Positions 1 through 11,416 of a stretch of DNA of 64,000 nt are shown one piece after another. The notes below the pieces were generated by a model. The model saw only the letters and a program-made list of their open reading frames with translations, was not told the origin of the DNA and searched no databases. The DNA comes from Diorhabda sublineata. Taxonomy: Eukaryota > Arthropoda > Insecta > Coleoptera > Chrysomelidae. The stretch covers positions 2,304,187 to 2,368,186 of the forward strand of contig NC_079474.1 of NCBI RefSeq assembly GCF_026230105.1. The letters are read 5' to 3'. Both the position numbers and the translations under genes were made by a program. The number at the start of each line of letters is the position of its first letter. The stretch's first letter is position 1.

Positions 1-276
1 TTCGATAAGCTCTGCGGGTATGGGTTTTGAGCCATTATTAGATATCCAATCGATATCATCCATATTAATCACTTGTACTTGGGAACACAAATCGTGAGTG
101 GTTTTTTCTAATCTCTTTTTCTTCAAATTTTTGTAATATTTTATTTTCGTTTGCTTTCTTCGTATATGTCTTTTGGAATTCCCGATTTGTTTGTTTTTAA
201 TTTTACTCGCACATTTTTTATTACGCTTCTTTTTAAATGAAATTAATTTAACGTTCTCTAATAATTTATTTTTCAT
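1..276 (-). CDS. Lysine-rich protein, N-terminal exon, partial (runs off left edge)
   Basis: An open frame starts at an ATG at 276-274 and stays open for 92 codons to the window edge. The product is very basic, with clusters such as SFKKKRNKKC and NLKKKRLEKT, followed by a more acidic stretch containing NMDDIDWISNNG. This is first-exon-like and could carry a nuclear or nucleolar signal, but I do not recognise the family. It is divergent to EDEM2, 697 bp away. The start codon lies at the edge of a degenerate repeat unit that fills the intergenic space. A 92-codon open frame in DNA this A+T-rich is unlikely by chance, but no homology backs it here. Confidence 0.5.
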   Translation of the reverse strand, partial: MKNKLLENVKLISFKKKRNKKCASKIKNKQIGNSKRHIRRKQTKIKYYKNLKKKRLEKTTHDLCSQVQVINMDDIDWISNNGSKPIPAELIE

Positions 277-1010
277 TTTAACAATCTTCTTCTTTTTTAT
301 ATTCGTAATTCAAAATTGTCAATTATAAACGCAGTTCGATGCCACAAAACTGTCAGTCATACAAATTATTTAGTTTGCAGATATAAATTCATTATTTTTT
401 TCTCAATTTTATCAGAATATTTAAAGATTTGAAGTTATGTTTTCACGGTTTCTATCAATTTATTTTTTATTTTAACAAATTCTTCTTTTTTTATTTGTAA
501 TATAACATTGTCAAATGTATACGTAGCTCACATTCGAAATATTCAACCTGTAGATATCAATTTATTATTTTTTTCCATTTTATCGATATATTTGAAGATA
601 TTATATTATATTATTATGTTTTATATTAATCCACTACTCATTTTGACAAATTCTTCTTTTTTATATTCGCAGTTTGAAATTATTAAATGTATACGTAGTT
701 TTATCAGAAATTAACAAAACCACTGTCAGATATTTGAACTATTTAATGTAATTTTATTCAAATATTTAAAAATAGTATATTGTTAACATGTTTTCTATTA
801 AATTATTTTTCATTTTGACAATATTCTTCTTTTTTATATTCGTAATTTGACGTTGTCAAAATTATACGTAGTTCTATGCCACATAAGAAATTAACAGAAC
901 TACTGTGAGACATTTGAACTATTTAGATATGAGTTTATTATTTTTTTCTTAATTTTATTGGAATATTTGAAGATGTTATATTATGTTGTTATTTTATTGA
1001 TGTTCACTGC
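268..1010. repeat. Four degenerate tandem units (~165-195 bp) filling the divergent intergenic region
   Basis: Four recognisable units begin near 268, 460, 637 and 810. Each opens with a block like CATTTTGACAAATTCTTCTT, has ATTCGTAATTT and ATACGTAG in the middle, and ends with AATATTTGAAGAT followed by a TTATATTATG-like block. The first unit starts at the start codon of the leftward gene and the last ends on the EDEM2 start codon, so the array spans the space between the two genes. Confidence 0.6.
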
Positions 1011-3222
1011 CAATTCGTCTTCGGCAATAAGGACATACACCAAAGATGATATTATTAAACTAAGGTAAACGTATATGCTATTTAAATAATGAAAAATTTT
1101 TTATAAAATTTTTAGGGAAGAAGTAAGGGAAATGTTTTATCACGCTTACGATAGTTATTTAAAGTTTGCTTATCCTTATGATGAATTAAGACCAATTAGT
1201 TGCGATGGTGTTGATACATATGGAAGGTAATAATAAAATGATTTTATTGTCACTTAATCATGTATTTAAACATTTTAGCTACTCTCTTACTTTAATAGAT
1301 GCTTTAGATACTCTAGCTATTATGGGGAATTATTCTGAATTTCAAAGAGTCGTCGATATTCTCTCTACAAAAAAAGATTTTGATGCTAACATTAACGTTT
1401 CTGTATTTGAAACTAATATAAGGATCATCGGAGGCCTTTTGAGTGCTCATCTAATGTCTCACAAGTAAGTTTAAAATTAATTTCATCATCAAGCTTTGTT
1501 TATTTCTCTTATTTTTAGAGCAGGTGCGAAATTAGAACCAGGTTGGCCGTGTAATGGTCCTTTACTGAGATTAGCAGAAGACGTAGCTAAAAGACTGATA
1601 GTAGCATTCAATACTAAAACTGGAATGCCTTATGGTACGGTGAATTTACACAGTGGAGTTCCAAAAGGGGAAACAACTGTAACTTGTACTGCTGGAGTTG
1701 GTACATTTATTGTTGAATTTGGTACACTAAGTAGGTTAACAGGAGATCCTTTATATGAAGAGGTAAATTCACTGATAATATGATAAAAAATGTTTTGAAA
1801 TGTATCATTTTAGGTAGCTTTAAATGCTTTGTATTCATTATTTAACCACAAATCCCAATTAGGACTTTTTGGTAATCATATAGATACAGATTCTGGAAAG
1901 TGGACTGCGCAGGATGCTGGTATAGGATCTGGTGTTGATTCTTATTTTGAATACTTAGTTAAAGGATCGATTTTATTACAGAGGCCCGAATTGATGGAAA
2001 TGTTCTATGAAGCTAAAAAATCTATTGATAAATATCTAAAAAAAGATGATTGGTATATGTGGGTTTCCATGACGAAAGGACAGATTACTTTACCTGTTTT
2101 TCAATCATTAGAGGCGTATTGGCCGGGAGTTTTGAGCCTAATAGGTAATAATCATAAAATTTCTTTCAGAATTCATCTATGATTTAAAAAAAAATGAAAA
2201 TTTTAGGGGAAACATCAAGTGCAATGCAAACTTTACATAATTACCATCAAGTTTGGCAACAATATGGTTTCACACCAGAATTTTATTACATTCCTCAAAC
2301 AGAAGCTGGTAGTAATAAAGAAAGTTACCCATTAAGACCAGAATTGATTGAATCTATTATGTACCTCTACAGATCCACTGAGGATCCATTCCTTTTACAA
2401 GCCGGAGAAGATATTCTGAGAAGTATTCAACACAGTGCAAAAACTCCATGCGGTTATGCCACAGTAAGTCCTATTTAACACCATTTAAAATTTCATTTTC
2501 ATTTGCTAATTTTACAGATCAAAGACGTTAGGGATCACAAAAAAGAAGATAGAATGGAATCTTTTTTCCTATCGGAAACAACGAAATATCTATATCTTCT
2601 TTTTGATCCGGACAATTTCATTCATAACCAAGGTGAATCTGGTACAATTATCCAAACTCCCAATGGAGAATGTGTCATAGACGCAGGAGGTTACATATTT
2701 AACACAGAAGCTCACCCCGTAGATCCAGCAGCTCTACATTGTTGCCATAGTTTATCCAATAGAGAATTGATTAATTTTAAAGATCTGGAGAAAGATAAGG
2801 ATCTCTTTAAAGGAATAACGGTTCGAAAAAGGAGACTTGAATCCGACGTTGAAGAAGAAAAAGAAAAAAGTGAAGAAATTTTAGATGAAGAAGTGACAAT
2901 TACAACAGAATCAACTACTGGTTATGTCAAATTGGAAGATAACGATAATATTAGTCGGAAAATTACTGGTGGCTCAGAAGATTTCGAAGAAAATACTACC
3001 GCAGGGAGAAACGAAGAAAAGATGTCGTTTTCGAAGATTATAGATCAAGTATTGTCTAAGGAGACCAAGAAATTTGATCCGCAAGAAATGTTGGAAAGGT
3101 TTAGGAGAGAAAATAAATATCCGGCTAATATTACTTGGGAAAATAATTTTAAATTACTATCTTGTAAAGCACAACCGTTTTTACAAAGATTAGCTATTTT
3201 GGGAGAAATTTTTAATAAATAA
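973..3222 (+). CDS. EDEM2: ER degradation-enhancing alpha-mannosidase-like protein 2 (EDEM2)
   Basis: Seven exons join in frame: 973-1064, 1116-1226, 1279-1464, 1519-1762, 1814-2144, 2207-2463, 2518-3222 (641 aa; the human protein is somewhat shorter). It is a glycosyl hydrolase family 47 protein of the ER lumen that trims mannose on misfolded glycoproteins and sends them to ER-associated degradation. Seen here: an N-terminal signal peptide (about residues 1-18), then GH47 blocks including FYHAYDSYLKFAYP, SLTLIDALDTLAIMG, GMPYGTVNLHSG, TCTAGVGTFIVEF, QDAGIGSGVDSYFEYLVKG, SLEAYWPG and YPLRPELIES. FNTEAHPVDPAALHCC and the C-terminal LLSCKAQPFLQRLAILGEIF are typical of EDEM2 rather than EDEM1 or EDEM3. 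The linker before that tail is acidic, about 130 residues, and poorly conserved. The first codons overlap the last unit of the upstream repeat. Confidence 0.93.
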
Positions 3223-3273
3223 CTTGATATATTGTATTTTATTTAAACACCTTTTTTAAATAGAAAAAAATTC

Positions 3274-3279
3274 AATAAA
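3274..3279 (+). terminator. Polyadenylation signal of EDEM2
   Basis: AATAAA lies 52 bp after the EDEM2 stop codon, in an A-rich context. It is the first canonical signal after the gene. Confidence 0.55.
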
Positions 3280-3289
3280 AACGTAATAT

Positions 3290-4620
3290 TTGAAGCAAAA
3301 GTGTATGTAAATCCCTATTTTACATAAACTAATCTGGATAACATAAATCGGTTATTTTGACATACTTATACCGTTAACTTTTATGTCTAAAATTTCTGAA
3401 AAAAAATCTATATTCAATAAAAAAAAATAATTCGAAGGGAAACTTTCACATACATACCCCTTTTATTAAACTAGTTACGTACGCCTATGGTTAAACATAC
3501 ATAAGTCGGTCATTTGAACTACTGATATTCTTGACTTTTCTGCCTAAAATTCCTGAAGAAAACTATATTCTATAAAAAAAAAGAAATTTTTACATACATA
3601 CCCCTTTTATCTAATTAGTTACGCCTATTGATGATCTTATAGGAATCGGTTATTTGAACTACCGACTTATATTTAATTTCTCCGAACCTATAACCTAAAA
3701 AACTTGAATATCAATACTATATTAATAGAAACCTCATTCAAAATCCTCTTTACCTTAAATTTTATATCTAAGATTTACAAAATAAATTGAAATTCAATCA
3801 AGAAGTTATATTTGAAACAATAATTATGTTGGGATCCGCAATCAGCTGATAGATGATCTATTCAGGGTTCCCAGCCTAGAGGTTTTCACTCCAAATTCAG
3901 GAAAGAAAAAAATGGGCTAGCTTATTATATTTTTAGGGATTCTTATAACTTTAAACATCGATATATAACATGATGGATCATGCACATTTCAACCATTCGG
4001 AAAAATGTTGAAATTATTCAATGCCAATATGTAAGATTTCAAAAAATCAGAATCCGAAGAAAATAATTTGTGACTTGCAGTTTTCAATATTTTATAAATA
4101 AAGAATTAAATAAAAAGGAGTTACCTAATGAAATTATTTATTTTAAAATTTATTATTTTTGTTGTTATTTACTTAAAAATATTTAATTATTTGTTTATAA
4201 ATAATGAAATTTGTTACTGGAGATCCCTAGTTATTGTGGGGGATTTTAGGAGTTTTTGAATTTATGTTTATTGTTTCTGAACGAATAACCTAAAAGATTT
4301 AAATAAAAATTTTCATTGAAATTTTCAGATTGTTTTGCATTTTATATAAATTAGGTACGTCTATGGATAATTATACAGAAAACGGTCTTTTGAACTACCG
4401 ATACTACTGATATATTACGTTCAATTTTTCCGAATGAATGACCTACAAGACTCAAATTTTTATATTCAATGATATTTTAAGTCTAAATTTATTCATTATC
4501 TTAAATTATATACTCGGAATCGGTAATCATAATAATAATCGTTCTTTTGATTACCGATTTTGTTGACTATACCTAAGTTTTCGAATCAAATAACCTCAAA
4601 TACTTTAAATTCAAGGATAA
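3290..4620. repeat. Degenerate ~120-150 bp repeats between EDEM2 and the next gene
   Basis: The block TCGGTTATTTGAACTACCGA and relatives recur near 3346, 3508, 3647, 4383 and 4532. Three are preceded by ACATACCCCTTTTAT or TACGCCTATG-like blocks and followed by a TTTTCCGAA-like block and AACCTAAAA. The core TTTGAACTAC is the reverse complement of the repeat core found right of 6.8 kb. No gene is seen in 3223-4855. Confidence 0.55.
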
Positions 4621-4855
4621 ATAAAATCTGGAGCGAAATTATTTTTTGAACATCCAGATAAATGGAAACCAATGGTATGTGGGAATATTTAAAATTTACA
4701 AATCAGTGACTATTAAATGGCGGTGAAATGTCAATTCTGTCAAAAAATCGGTATCGACCTGTTTCGAAGCTAATTGTCAAGATGACAAAAATCTGAAATT
4801 TAAGTTTATTGTTTAAGTTGAGTTGTAATATTGTTTATTTAAGGATAATAATAAA

Positions 4856-7800
4856 ATGGACTTAGTTAAAGGTAACTGCTTTTTTTGTTCGAATAAAAAA
4901 GTAGTTTCGGATTCACGGAATGTTCAGAATACTATAATAACCTTATTTACGGGATCTGATATCAACGAAGAAAAGGTATATTTATTTGTGTATATATTAA
5001 TTTATATAAAATTTTTTAATATATCATTTATTAATTATTGATGTGGAAGATTAGCAGCTTTCCTATTTTGTTTGTAGCTTTTAACTTTGAGACCTCCCAG
5101 GGTATGTCATTTGTGTTATCACAGTTTCGTGTTAATGAAAAGAACTCACGACGATATTTTACATTCGAGTTCAGCGGAAAAAGTACACGAAAACTGTCAT
5201 TTATGTGGTAATTCAGAAGATGTTATCAAAGTTTTAAAATGGAATCATTTTGAAACGATTGGTAAAGATTACCGTGGTATCGTTGGAAATTCTATATCCA
5301 ACGCGTGTTCAGATTGCCTGTATTATTTAGAAACCAAGAATTCCGTTAAAGATAAGTTGATTGCAGCAATAGTAAGTATAAAAATATCATTTTTGTAAAA
5401 AAAAGTTTTATGCCATTTTAAATGATTGTTTTAACAATTTCTAGCCACAATTGAAACAACAACTATCAGATTTTGCGTCTAATATTACTAGTCATTCTAC
5501 TCCTTTGAAAAGAACAAGAACTAAAGCAGAAAGGAAAGTTCCTGTGGAATTTGTAGATTTGACACAAACAAATACAGATATAAATGGGTTTGAACCTCTA
5601 AGGAATGACCCGCAATTGAGAAAATTAAAATTAGTTTCTGAAGATCTGAAATTAATGAACCAAATTCTCATTGTCAGACTGCAGAGACTCGAAACATCAT
5701 TGAATAATGTGAACGAGACAATAGAGAAAAAAAACCCGCAGAAAAGAGTTCGGTTTAAAGATATACACGAATTGGAGGAAGATATTTGTAGTATGCCTAA
5801 AAAAATAAATTATAAAGAAACTAGATACCATGATAATTTGACTTTTAATCCCTATACAGACAAAAACAGTGAAAAAGAAGATGAATTAGTAGAATATGAA
5901 ATCAAAACAACGCCTAGAAGATCCAGATATCGGGATTACAGCGATGATAACAGTTCTGATTCCCTAGACAGCAGAAAAAAATCGAATTTTAAAATAAAAC
6001 TAACTAAAAAGAAGCCCAATGCGTTTCCTCTAAAACCTGCCCTGGTAAAACCACCTCTTAAATCCGCTCTTGTTTCCAAATTACCTCCAATGAAACCAGT
6101 TGTTAAAACCACCCCTAAACCAGCTCTTAGGTCGAGAGTAATTAAGTCTGCTAAGAGAAGACCAGTGGCAAGGTCAAGAAGACATTCGGTTGTAACTCCA
6201 AATATAGAATCGATAATGTCGCCGAAAACTAGGTCTGCGAAAAGTAATTTTACAAATAATTTAGTGATAAACGTGGAAAGGATGAAAATTCCAGAATTGA
6301 ACGGTATAGAAGAAGAAGAAGAAATTGAAGTTAACATCGAAGGCGAGGATCTTATTGAGTCCGAGGATCCGTTAGATCCGCTTAGGATAGATAATTTCGA
6401 CAACGAGGATGTGATTGAAGAAAAAAATTGTTTTAATCTAATCACGAACGATGACGAAACAGTAATTGGAAGAGCTCAAGAAGGTGATTATTATAATTTT
6501 GATCAAACGCTATTTGATGATGAATATTATTTAAATTTTCAGTTATTCCTGAAAATATTTTAAATACAAACGGACATATTGAAGAGGAAGAAGAAGATAC
6601 GGATTGCGAAATAACAAATACTAAAGAAATTATCAGTATTAGTTCTGAAGATGTTAGTCAAACAGAGTATTACACCGAGGATACTGAAAATGTGGAAGAA
6701 ACTGTTGATGAAATTAAAATGTTTATTATGCGTAATACTAAGGAAACAAGTGAAATTGATAAATTAAGAGAGACGCAATTAGTAAAAGGTAATATCATAT
6801 TTTTAAAATGTTGAAATCTGAGTAGTTCAAATGTCCTAAATGAATAAAAATCATATTTCATTCTTTCTTTATGTACCGGAAGAAATTTTCATGGTAAATC
6901 AGGAATTTGTAGCTCAAATATTCAATAATGTTGATTTTGTATGCAGAGTCTCGCAAAATCATGTTTCTACTACCTATAGTCCTAAATAAGTCTTGCCATA
7001 TTTATAATTGTGAATAATAATAATCTAGTTGAAATGAAGTAGTTCAAATGTCCTGAACAGTCTCACGAAATCATGTTTCTTTCCATCTACATGTACAGTA
7101 ATGAGTTTTTACATTAAATCGGGTATATATAGCCCAAATTTTCATAAAAGGTGGTTTTGTGTGCAGAGTAGTTCAAATGTCTCACAAATTCATGTTTCTA
7201 TTGCCTACAAATGCTAAATAGTCTTGCCATATTCATAATAATGTTTTTAACCGATGATAAAGTAGTTCAAATGTCCTAAATATATTTACAGTAACATTTT
7301 CTTAATCAAACTTATTTATAATTCCAAGGTGATGTTGATAAATTTGTTTTTTTTTTCTATTAATCTTTTTAGAATTCTATAAAATAAACGATCCCCTGGA
7401 AAATAATGAGGAAATGGAAAATTCCAACAAACAAGATGAAATAATTATGGAAACTAATACTTCTCAAATTGAGACCACAGTGAAAGATGTAGCTGTTGGT
7501 AAGTTTGGTGGATTTAGGACTTGATTTTGGTTAATTTATGAAATTTTTCACTTGTAGAACAGATTGAAGAGGATTTTAATGGATCTTTAGAAAACGAAAG
7601 CCAAGAAGAAGAAACTGATAAAGTAGTAAACAGTCAAGACGAAGCAGAGACAGAGAATAGTCAAGAAGATAAAACAGATAATAGTCAAGAGGAAGATAGA
7701 ACAACGGAAAATAGTCAAGAGGAAGATGGAACAAAGGAAAATAGTCAAGAGGAAGATAGAACAACGGAAAATAGTCAAGAAGTGAGCAGCCAAGAAAGTC

Positions 7801-8051
7801 GAGTGGAAACAAGTCAGGAGGATAAAACATTAAGCCAAGAAGAATCAAAAGATGAAGATGACAATAGCATGGAAAATTGGAATCTCGATATCGATAATAT
7901 AGATGCAGAAAAAGTCATCGACAGTTGCGAAATAGAAGATAATGGAGTTATTAAAAAACGTAAAAGAGAAGAAGACAGTTTATCGGATTCCGGTTGTTCG
8001 GACAAAAAGAAAAAGAAAGTAACTTTTAGTGTCGATCTACATGGTGATTAA
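4856..8051 (+). CDS. Uncharacterised protein with two ZAD-like zinc modules, coiled coil and acidic SQEE tail
   Basis: Six exons join in frame: 4856-4975, 5078-5371, 5445-6483, 6543-6788, 7373-7498, 7558-8051 (772 aa). The N-terminus has C8-x2-C11 with C50-x2-C53, then C80-x2-C83 with C117-x2-C120. This spacing resembles the insect zinc-finger-associated domain (ZAD), a protein-interaction module of nuclear factors, but no C2H2 fingers follow. Next come a predicted helix near residues 193-230 (LRKLKLVSEDLKLMNQILIV), basic proline-rich stretches, long acidic low-complexity regions and a SQEE-rich repeat. Motifs KRVRFKD (around residue 240) and KKKVTFSVD (near the C-terminus) fit the RVxF docking pattern for protein phosphatase 1. 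The 59-nt intron 6484-6542 was chosen because the frame otherwise ends early and downstream coding is in another frame. A nuclear scaffold role is inference only. Confidence 0.75.
6815..7290 (+). repeat. Intron 4 array with GTAGTTCAAATGTC core
   Basis: The core GTAGTTCAAATGTC occurs near 6824, 7040, 7169 and 7261 inside the 584-nt intron. Cores are followed by TCCTAAAT or TCTCACAAAT and by ATCATGTTTCT, so the units are related over more than the core. The same family continues downstream of the gene. Confidence 0.6.
7677..7779 (+). repeat. In-frame 30-bp repeat coding for ENSQEEDRTT
   Basis: Three 30-bp units and a partial fourth sit in the last exon of the ZAD-like gene. Being a multiple of three, the repeat can change copy number without shifting the frame. 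Units 1 and 3 differ by two bases and unit 2 by a few more. Confidence 0.85.
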
Positions 8052-8239
8052 TGTGCAAGTGACACTTTTTTTATATCGTTTGTAATTTGCTTCAAGTTAT
8101 CGGCCACTAATATTGAATTCCCTTTTCAAGTACTTGATATAATATTGAATTTTATTTGAGAGGTCATGTCATTAATTGTTAATCAGTATTCGATGATTTC
8201 TTCTGTATTCTTGTTCTAATGAAGAAGAATGAAAACCGT

Positions 8240-9440
8240 ATTCTATATTCATTATTCTTAGTAGGTCAAATGTACCAAATAATCCGAATAAATCAAATTT
8301 CTATCCACAGTAGATAAAATCTCCTTTCAAGTTTGATATTTTTATAAAAAAAATGGGCCAAAAGTTTCTTACTAGATGTGAAAATATGAATTATTATTGA
8401 GTAGTTCGAATGTCTCTACCAATTCCTTGTATCTTTTCACAGTGGAAAGTATCAATTTCGAGTCAGGTGATAAAAAAACTGATAATTTATACACTAAGTA
8501 GTTCAAACGTCTCACAAGCTCAGGTTTCTATCACCTAGGGTGTTTGTATATATCCGGTATTTATAATAAGTCTGTAAATGTATCAAATCATTTGAAATAG
8601 TGATTTAATATTAATCTAAGTAGTTCAAATGTCTCAAAACAATCTTCCAGGTTCAATTAACCAACCGTTGTGCCCATTACTTAAGTTTAACAGTTTTATT
8701 TTGCCCCATGGATGGAATTTTGTTTTTTTTTCATAGAATTTAATATTTTGACATGACTTCATGGAAACCCTTGTGTTAATTGAAAAGTACTTATAAGAGG
8801 TGATTTAATTAATAACCATTAAAAATGTAAGACTCAAAAGTTCGCGCAAGTGGCATTATTTTGAAATGTACATTCTTTTTTTAATAAAAATCAAAATCGA
8901 CAATTTTTGTTTTTAATTTTTACTCCATCCCAGCTAGATTTTTGTTTTATAGTCGATGTTTCAAAATATTTCATCATTTTTTCTCTAAAAACATTTTTTT
9001 TGTCATATTTTTAGGAACTACATGTTTCAAAATTAATTATAACCTATTTTAGTGTTTGCTGAGTAGTTCAAATGTCTCATCAACTTTCTATACACTCATT
9101 TCAGGCACCTATAGTCACAACCGCCAGATTTTTAAATTTAGAATCAAAATTTTGTATTAGAGTAGTTCAAATGTCCCAAATGATCTAACAAACTTGTATC
9201 TACCTGCAGTGAAGAAAGTTTCTCGTTCACACCAGTCGTTTATAAAGAACACAAATTGTAGTTCAAATGTCTCACAAGTTTTTTTCACCCTATCTCGAGC
9301 TACTTTCCTAGAATTTTAGTTTATTGTTCGCTTTCCAAAATATTTCATCATTTTCTCTCCGAGAACATATTTTTATAAATTATCACATGTTTCAAAATAA
9401 ATTTATTGTATACTGAGTAGTTCGAATATCACATAAATAA
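8240..9440 (+). repeat. Downstream array with GTAGTTCAAATGTC core
   Basis: The stretch between the ZAD-like gene and NARS2 (8052-9467) has no gene. It carries at least eight copies of the core or one-base variants, near 8261, 8402, 8501, 8621, 9063, 9163, 9258 and 9416, at irregular spacing. Flanks such as TCTCACAAG and TTTCAAAATA with TTTCATCATTTT are shared between copies, so these are decayed repeat units. Confidence 0.6.
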
Positions 9441-9462
9441 ATAAAATAACCAATTGAAATTA

Positions 9463-9468
9463 TTTATT
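9463..9468 (-). terminator. Polyadenylation signal overlapping the NARS2 stop codon
   Basis: On the minus strand the stop TGA reads straight into AATAAA (TGAATAAA), so the last base of the stop is the first of the signal. Cleavage here would leave a very short 3' UTR. Confidence 0.4.
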
Positions 9469-11152
9469 CACATGCTACAATTATGTGGCCACCTTGGAAA
9501 AGGTATTACATCCTTAATATTTTGAATACCAGTTAAAAATAATAAATATCGCTCGAACCCTAATCCATACCCAGCAGTAGGTACTCCTCCAAACTTTCTT
9601 AAATCGATATACCAATCTAATTGATCATTTGATAAGTTTCTTTTCAATTTTTCAATGTTATCCTCGCGTAAACTACCACCAACCATTTCTCCTACACCAG
9701 GTACCAATAAATCGAAAGCAAGAACCTACAAACAGTCATTATATTTTGTAAATTATTATTATGTCAATTACCTTCGATGGATCATCTTCGGATTCCTTCA
9801 TATAGAAAGGTTTGATGTCTTTCGGCCAATTTATTATAAAAGTAGGAACATTTCCACAGTGTTGCACCAAAAATAATTCTTGTTCTTTTGATATACCAAT
9901 TTCTCTTCTAAAACTCCTTTCAAATTTATCCTTATTCTTTTTCAAAATATTCTCAGCTTCATCATATTCCAAAGTTACAAAACTTTTATTCAACCAATGA
10001 TAACAGTCTATTGTATTTTCTCTACAAACATCGAGGTCGTCTTGACATTTTTCCACAACTAATTTCGTTACATCCTTAACCAATTCTTCAACAGCTGTCG
10101 TTAGAGCTTCTAATTCTTCTATAAATGCTATTTCTGCTTCCAGCATATAAAATTCTGCTAAATGTAATCTACTTTTGGAGTTCTCGGCTCTAAAAGTAGG
10201 ACCTAAATTGTAAACTTTACTTAAACCGTGTGCTGCAGCCTCTAAATGAAGTTGTCCGGATACAGTTAAATACGACTTTTTATTAAAAAATGCCTCTTCA
10301 ATAGGTTCACCTGTAAACTTATAATTGAGGACATTCTGTATAAATAAGGGCGAAGCTCCCTTAAGGAGGCTCCTATTGATCAATTTCAGATAATTTCAAA
10401 ACCATGAAAAGCAGTTTAGGAGGAAATTAAACATTTGAAGAAGCTAAGAGAGATTGAAAACAAAGAGTTTAATTATTAACTTACCTGGTTTAACCATTGA
10501 TTTTAGTAAATTTTGGCTTTCGGGTATAACCCTGAATATTTCTCCGGCTCCTTCACAGTCATTCGAAGTTAAAACAGGGGTTTGGATATTAATATAACCT
10601 TTATTGGTTAAATAATCGTGAAAACATAACTGCGCCGTACTTCTCGTTCTTAATACAGAAGAGAATTTATTAGTTCTTGGTCTAAAATGTAAATATTGTC
10701 GCACGTATTCCGGTAAATATTTTTTCCTAGGAGCAAACGGGTAACCGTCCGTAACAATACAATTATTAAATATTTTAATTTTATTAGCGTTTATCTCTTT
10801 TTGACCATTTGGTGATGTTTGTAATATTCCTTGGGTTATTATCGAGGCTCCGGTTGTTAAATTTTTGGGAACGATATTGTTAGGAATGATAATTTGCAAT
10901 TTTTTAGCCGTAGACCCGTCGGATATATCTAAAAAGACGTTATCTTTTTGTTTTCTTAACGATTTTATCCATCCCTAAAACTCATTTATTTGTACCTAAT
11001 ACAGATATACTCTTAATCAAATTAATAACCTTTATCTTTATTTCTTGTCCAATATCAACACTTTCTAAAATATTATGTATACTATAACTATAGTTAGTAG
11101 TTTGTTGTTTTACTTGTGTTTTTATTGAATGTTTAAACAAATTCACGAACAT
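9468..11152 (-). CDS. NARS2: Asparaginyl-tRNA synthetase, mitochondrial
   Basis: Four exons on the minus strand (11152-11030, 10974-10485, 10310-9772, 9725-9468) give 469 aa, close to the animal mitochondrial enzyme. It charges mitochondrial tRNA-Asn with asparagine. The N-terminus is basic and free of acidic residues at first (MFVNLFKHSIKTQVK), as expected for a mitochondrial presequence. An OB-fold anticodon-binding domain follows (about residues 25-130). The class II core has HFRPRTNKFSSVLRTRS, TSNDCEGAGEIFRV, motif 2 at GPTFRAENSKSRLHLAEFYM, LVPGVGEMVGGSLRE and motif 3 at GLGFERYLLFLTG, ending IKDVIPFPRWPH. Exon 3 begins at GT GAA because this keeps phase and joins PG to EPIEEAFF. No key motif is missing. 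It lies 264 bp downstream of AUH on the same strand. Confidence 0.93.
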
Positions 11153-11416
11153 TTTTTACATAAAAATAGGTTATTAAATCTTCTTTAATACCTTTCAAGC
11201 TCTATAAGATATCAGCCATATTATTTGGATTTAGTATACACTTTCAAGAAAATGGAAACAACAAAAATATTTATGTATTTTACATATTTATTTATTTATA
11301 TAAATGTACAAAAAAGTTAATGTTTTTTTAATTGACAAAATGAATTTCTTCTTCTTCTCGGTTGTGATGAACAAAACAAACACGTCGACTATTTACCTAT
11401 GCAAAAATAATTATTT

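Noticed and set aside
5936..6445. 169-codon open frame on the minus strand
   Set aside because: Exactly antisense to exon 3 of the ZAD-like gene; its Ser/Leu-rich content is the mirror of the acidic and lysine-rich codons on the plus strand.
7576..7848. Minus-strand frames rich in FPLFYLPLDY repeats
   Set aside because: Antisense reading of the 30-bp SQEE repeat.
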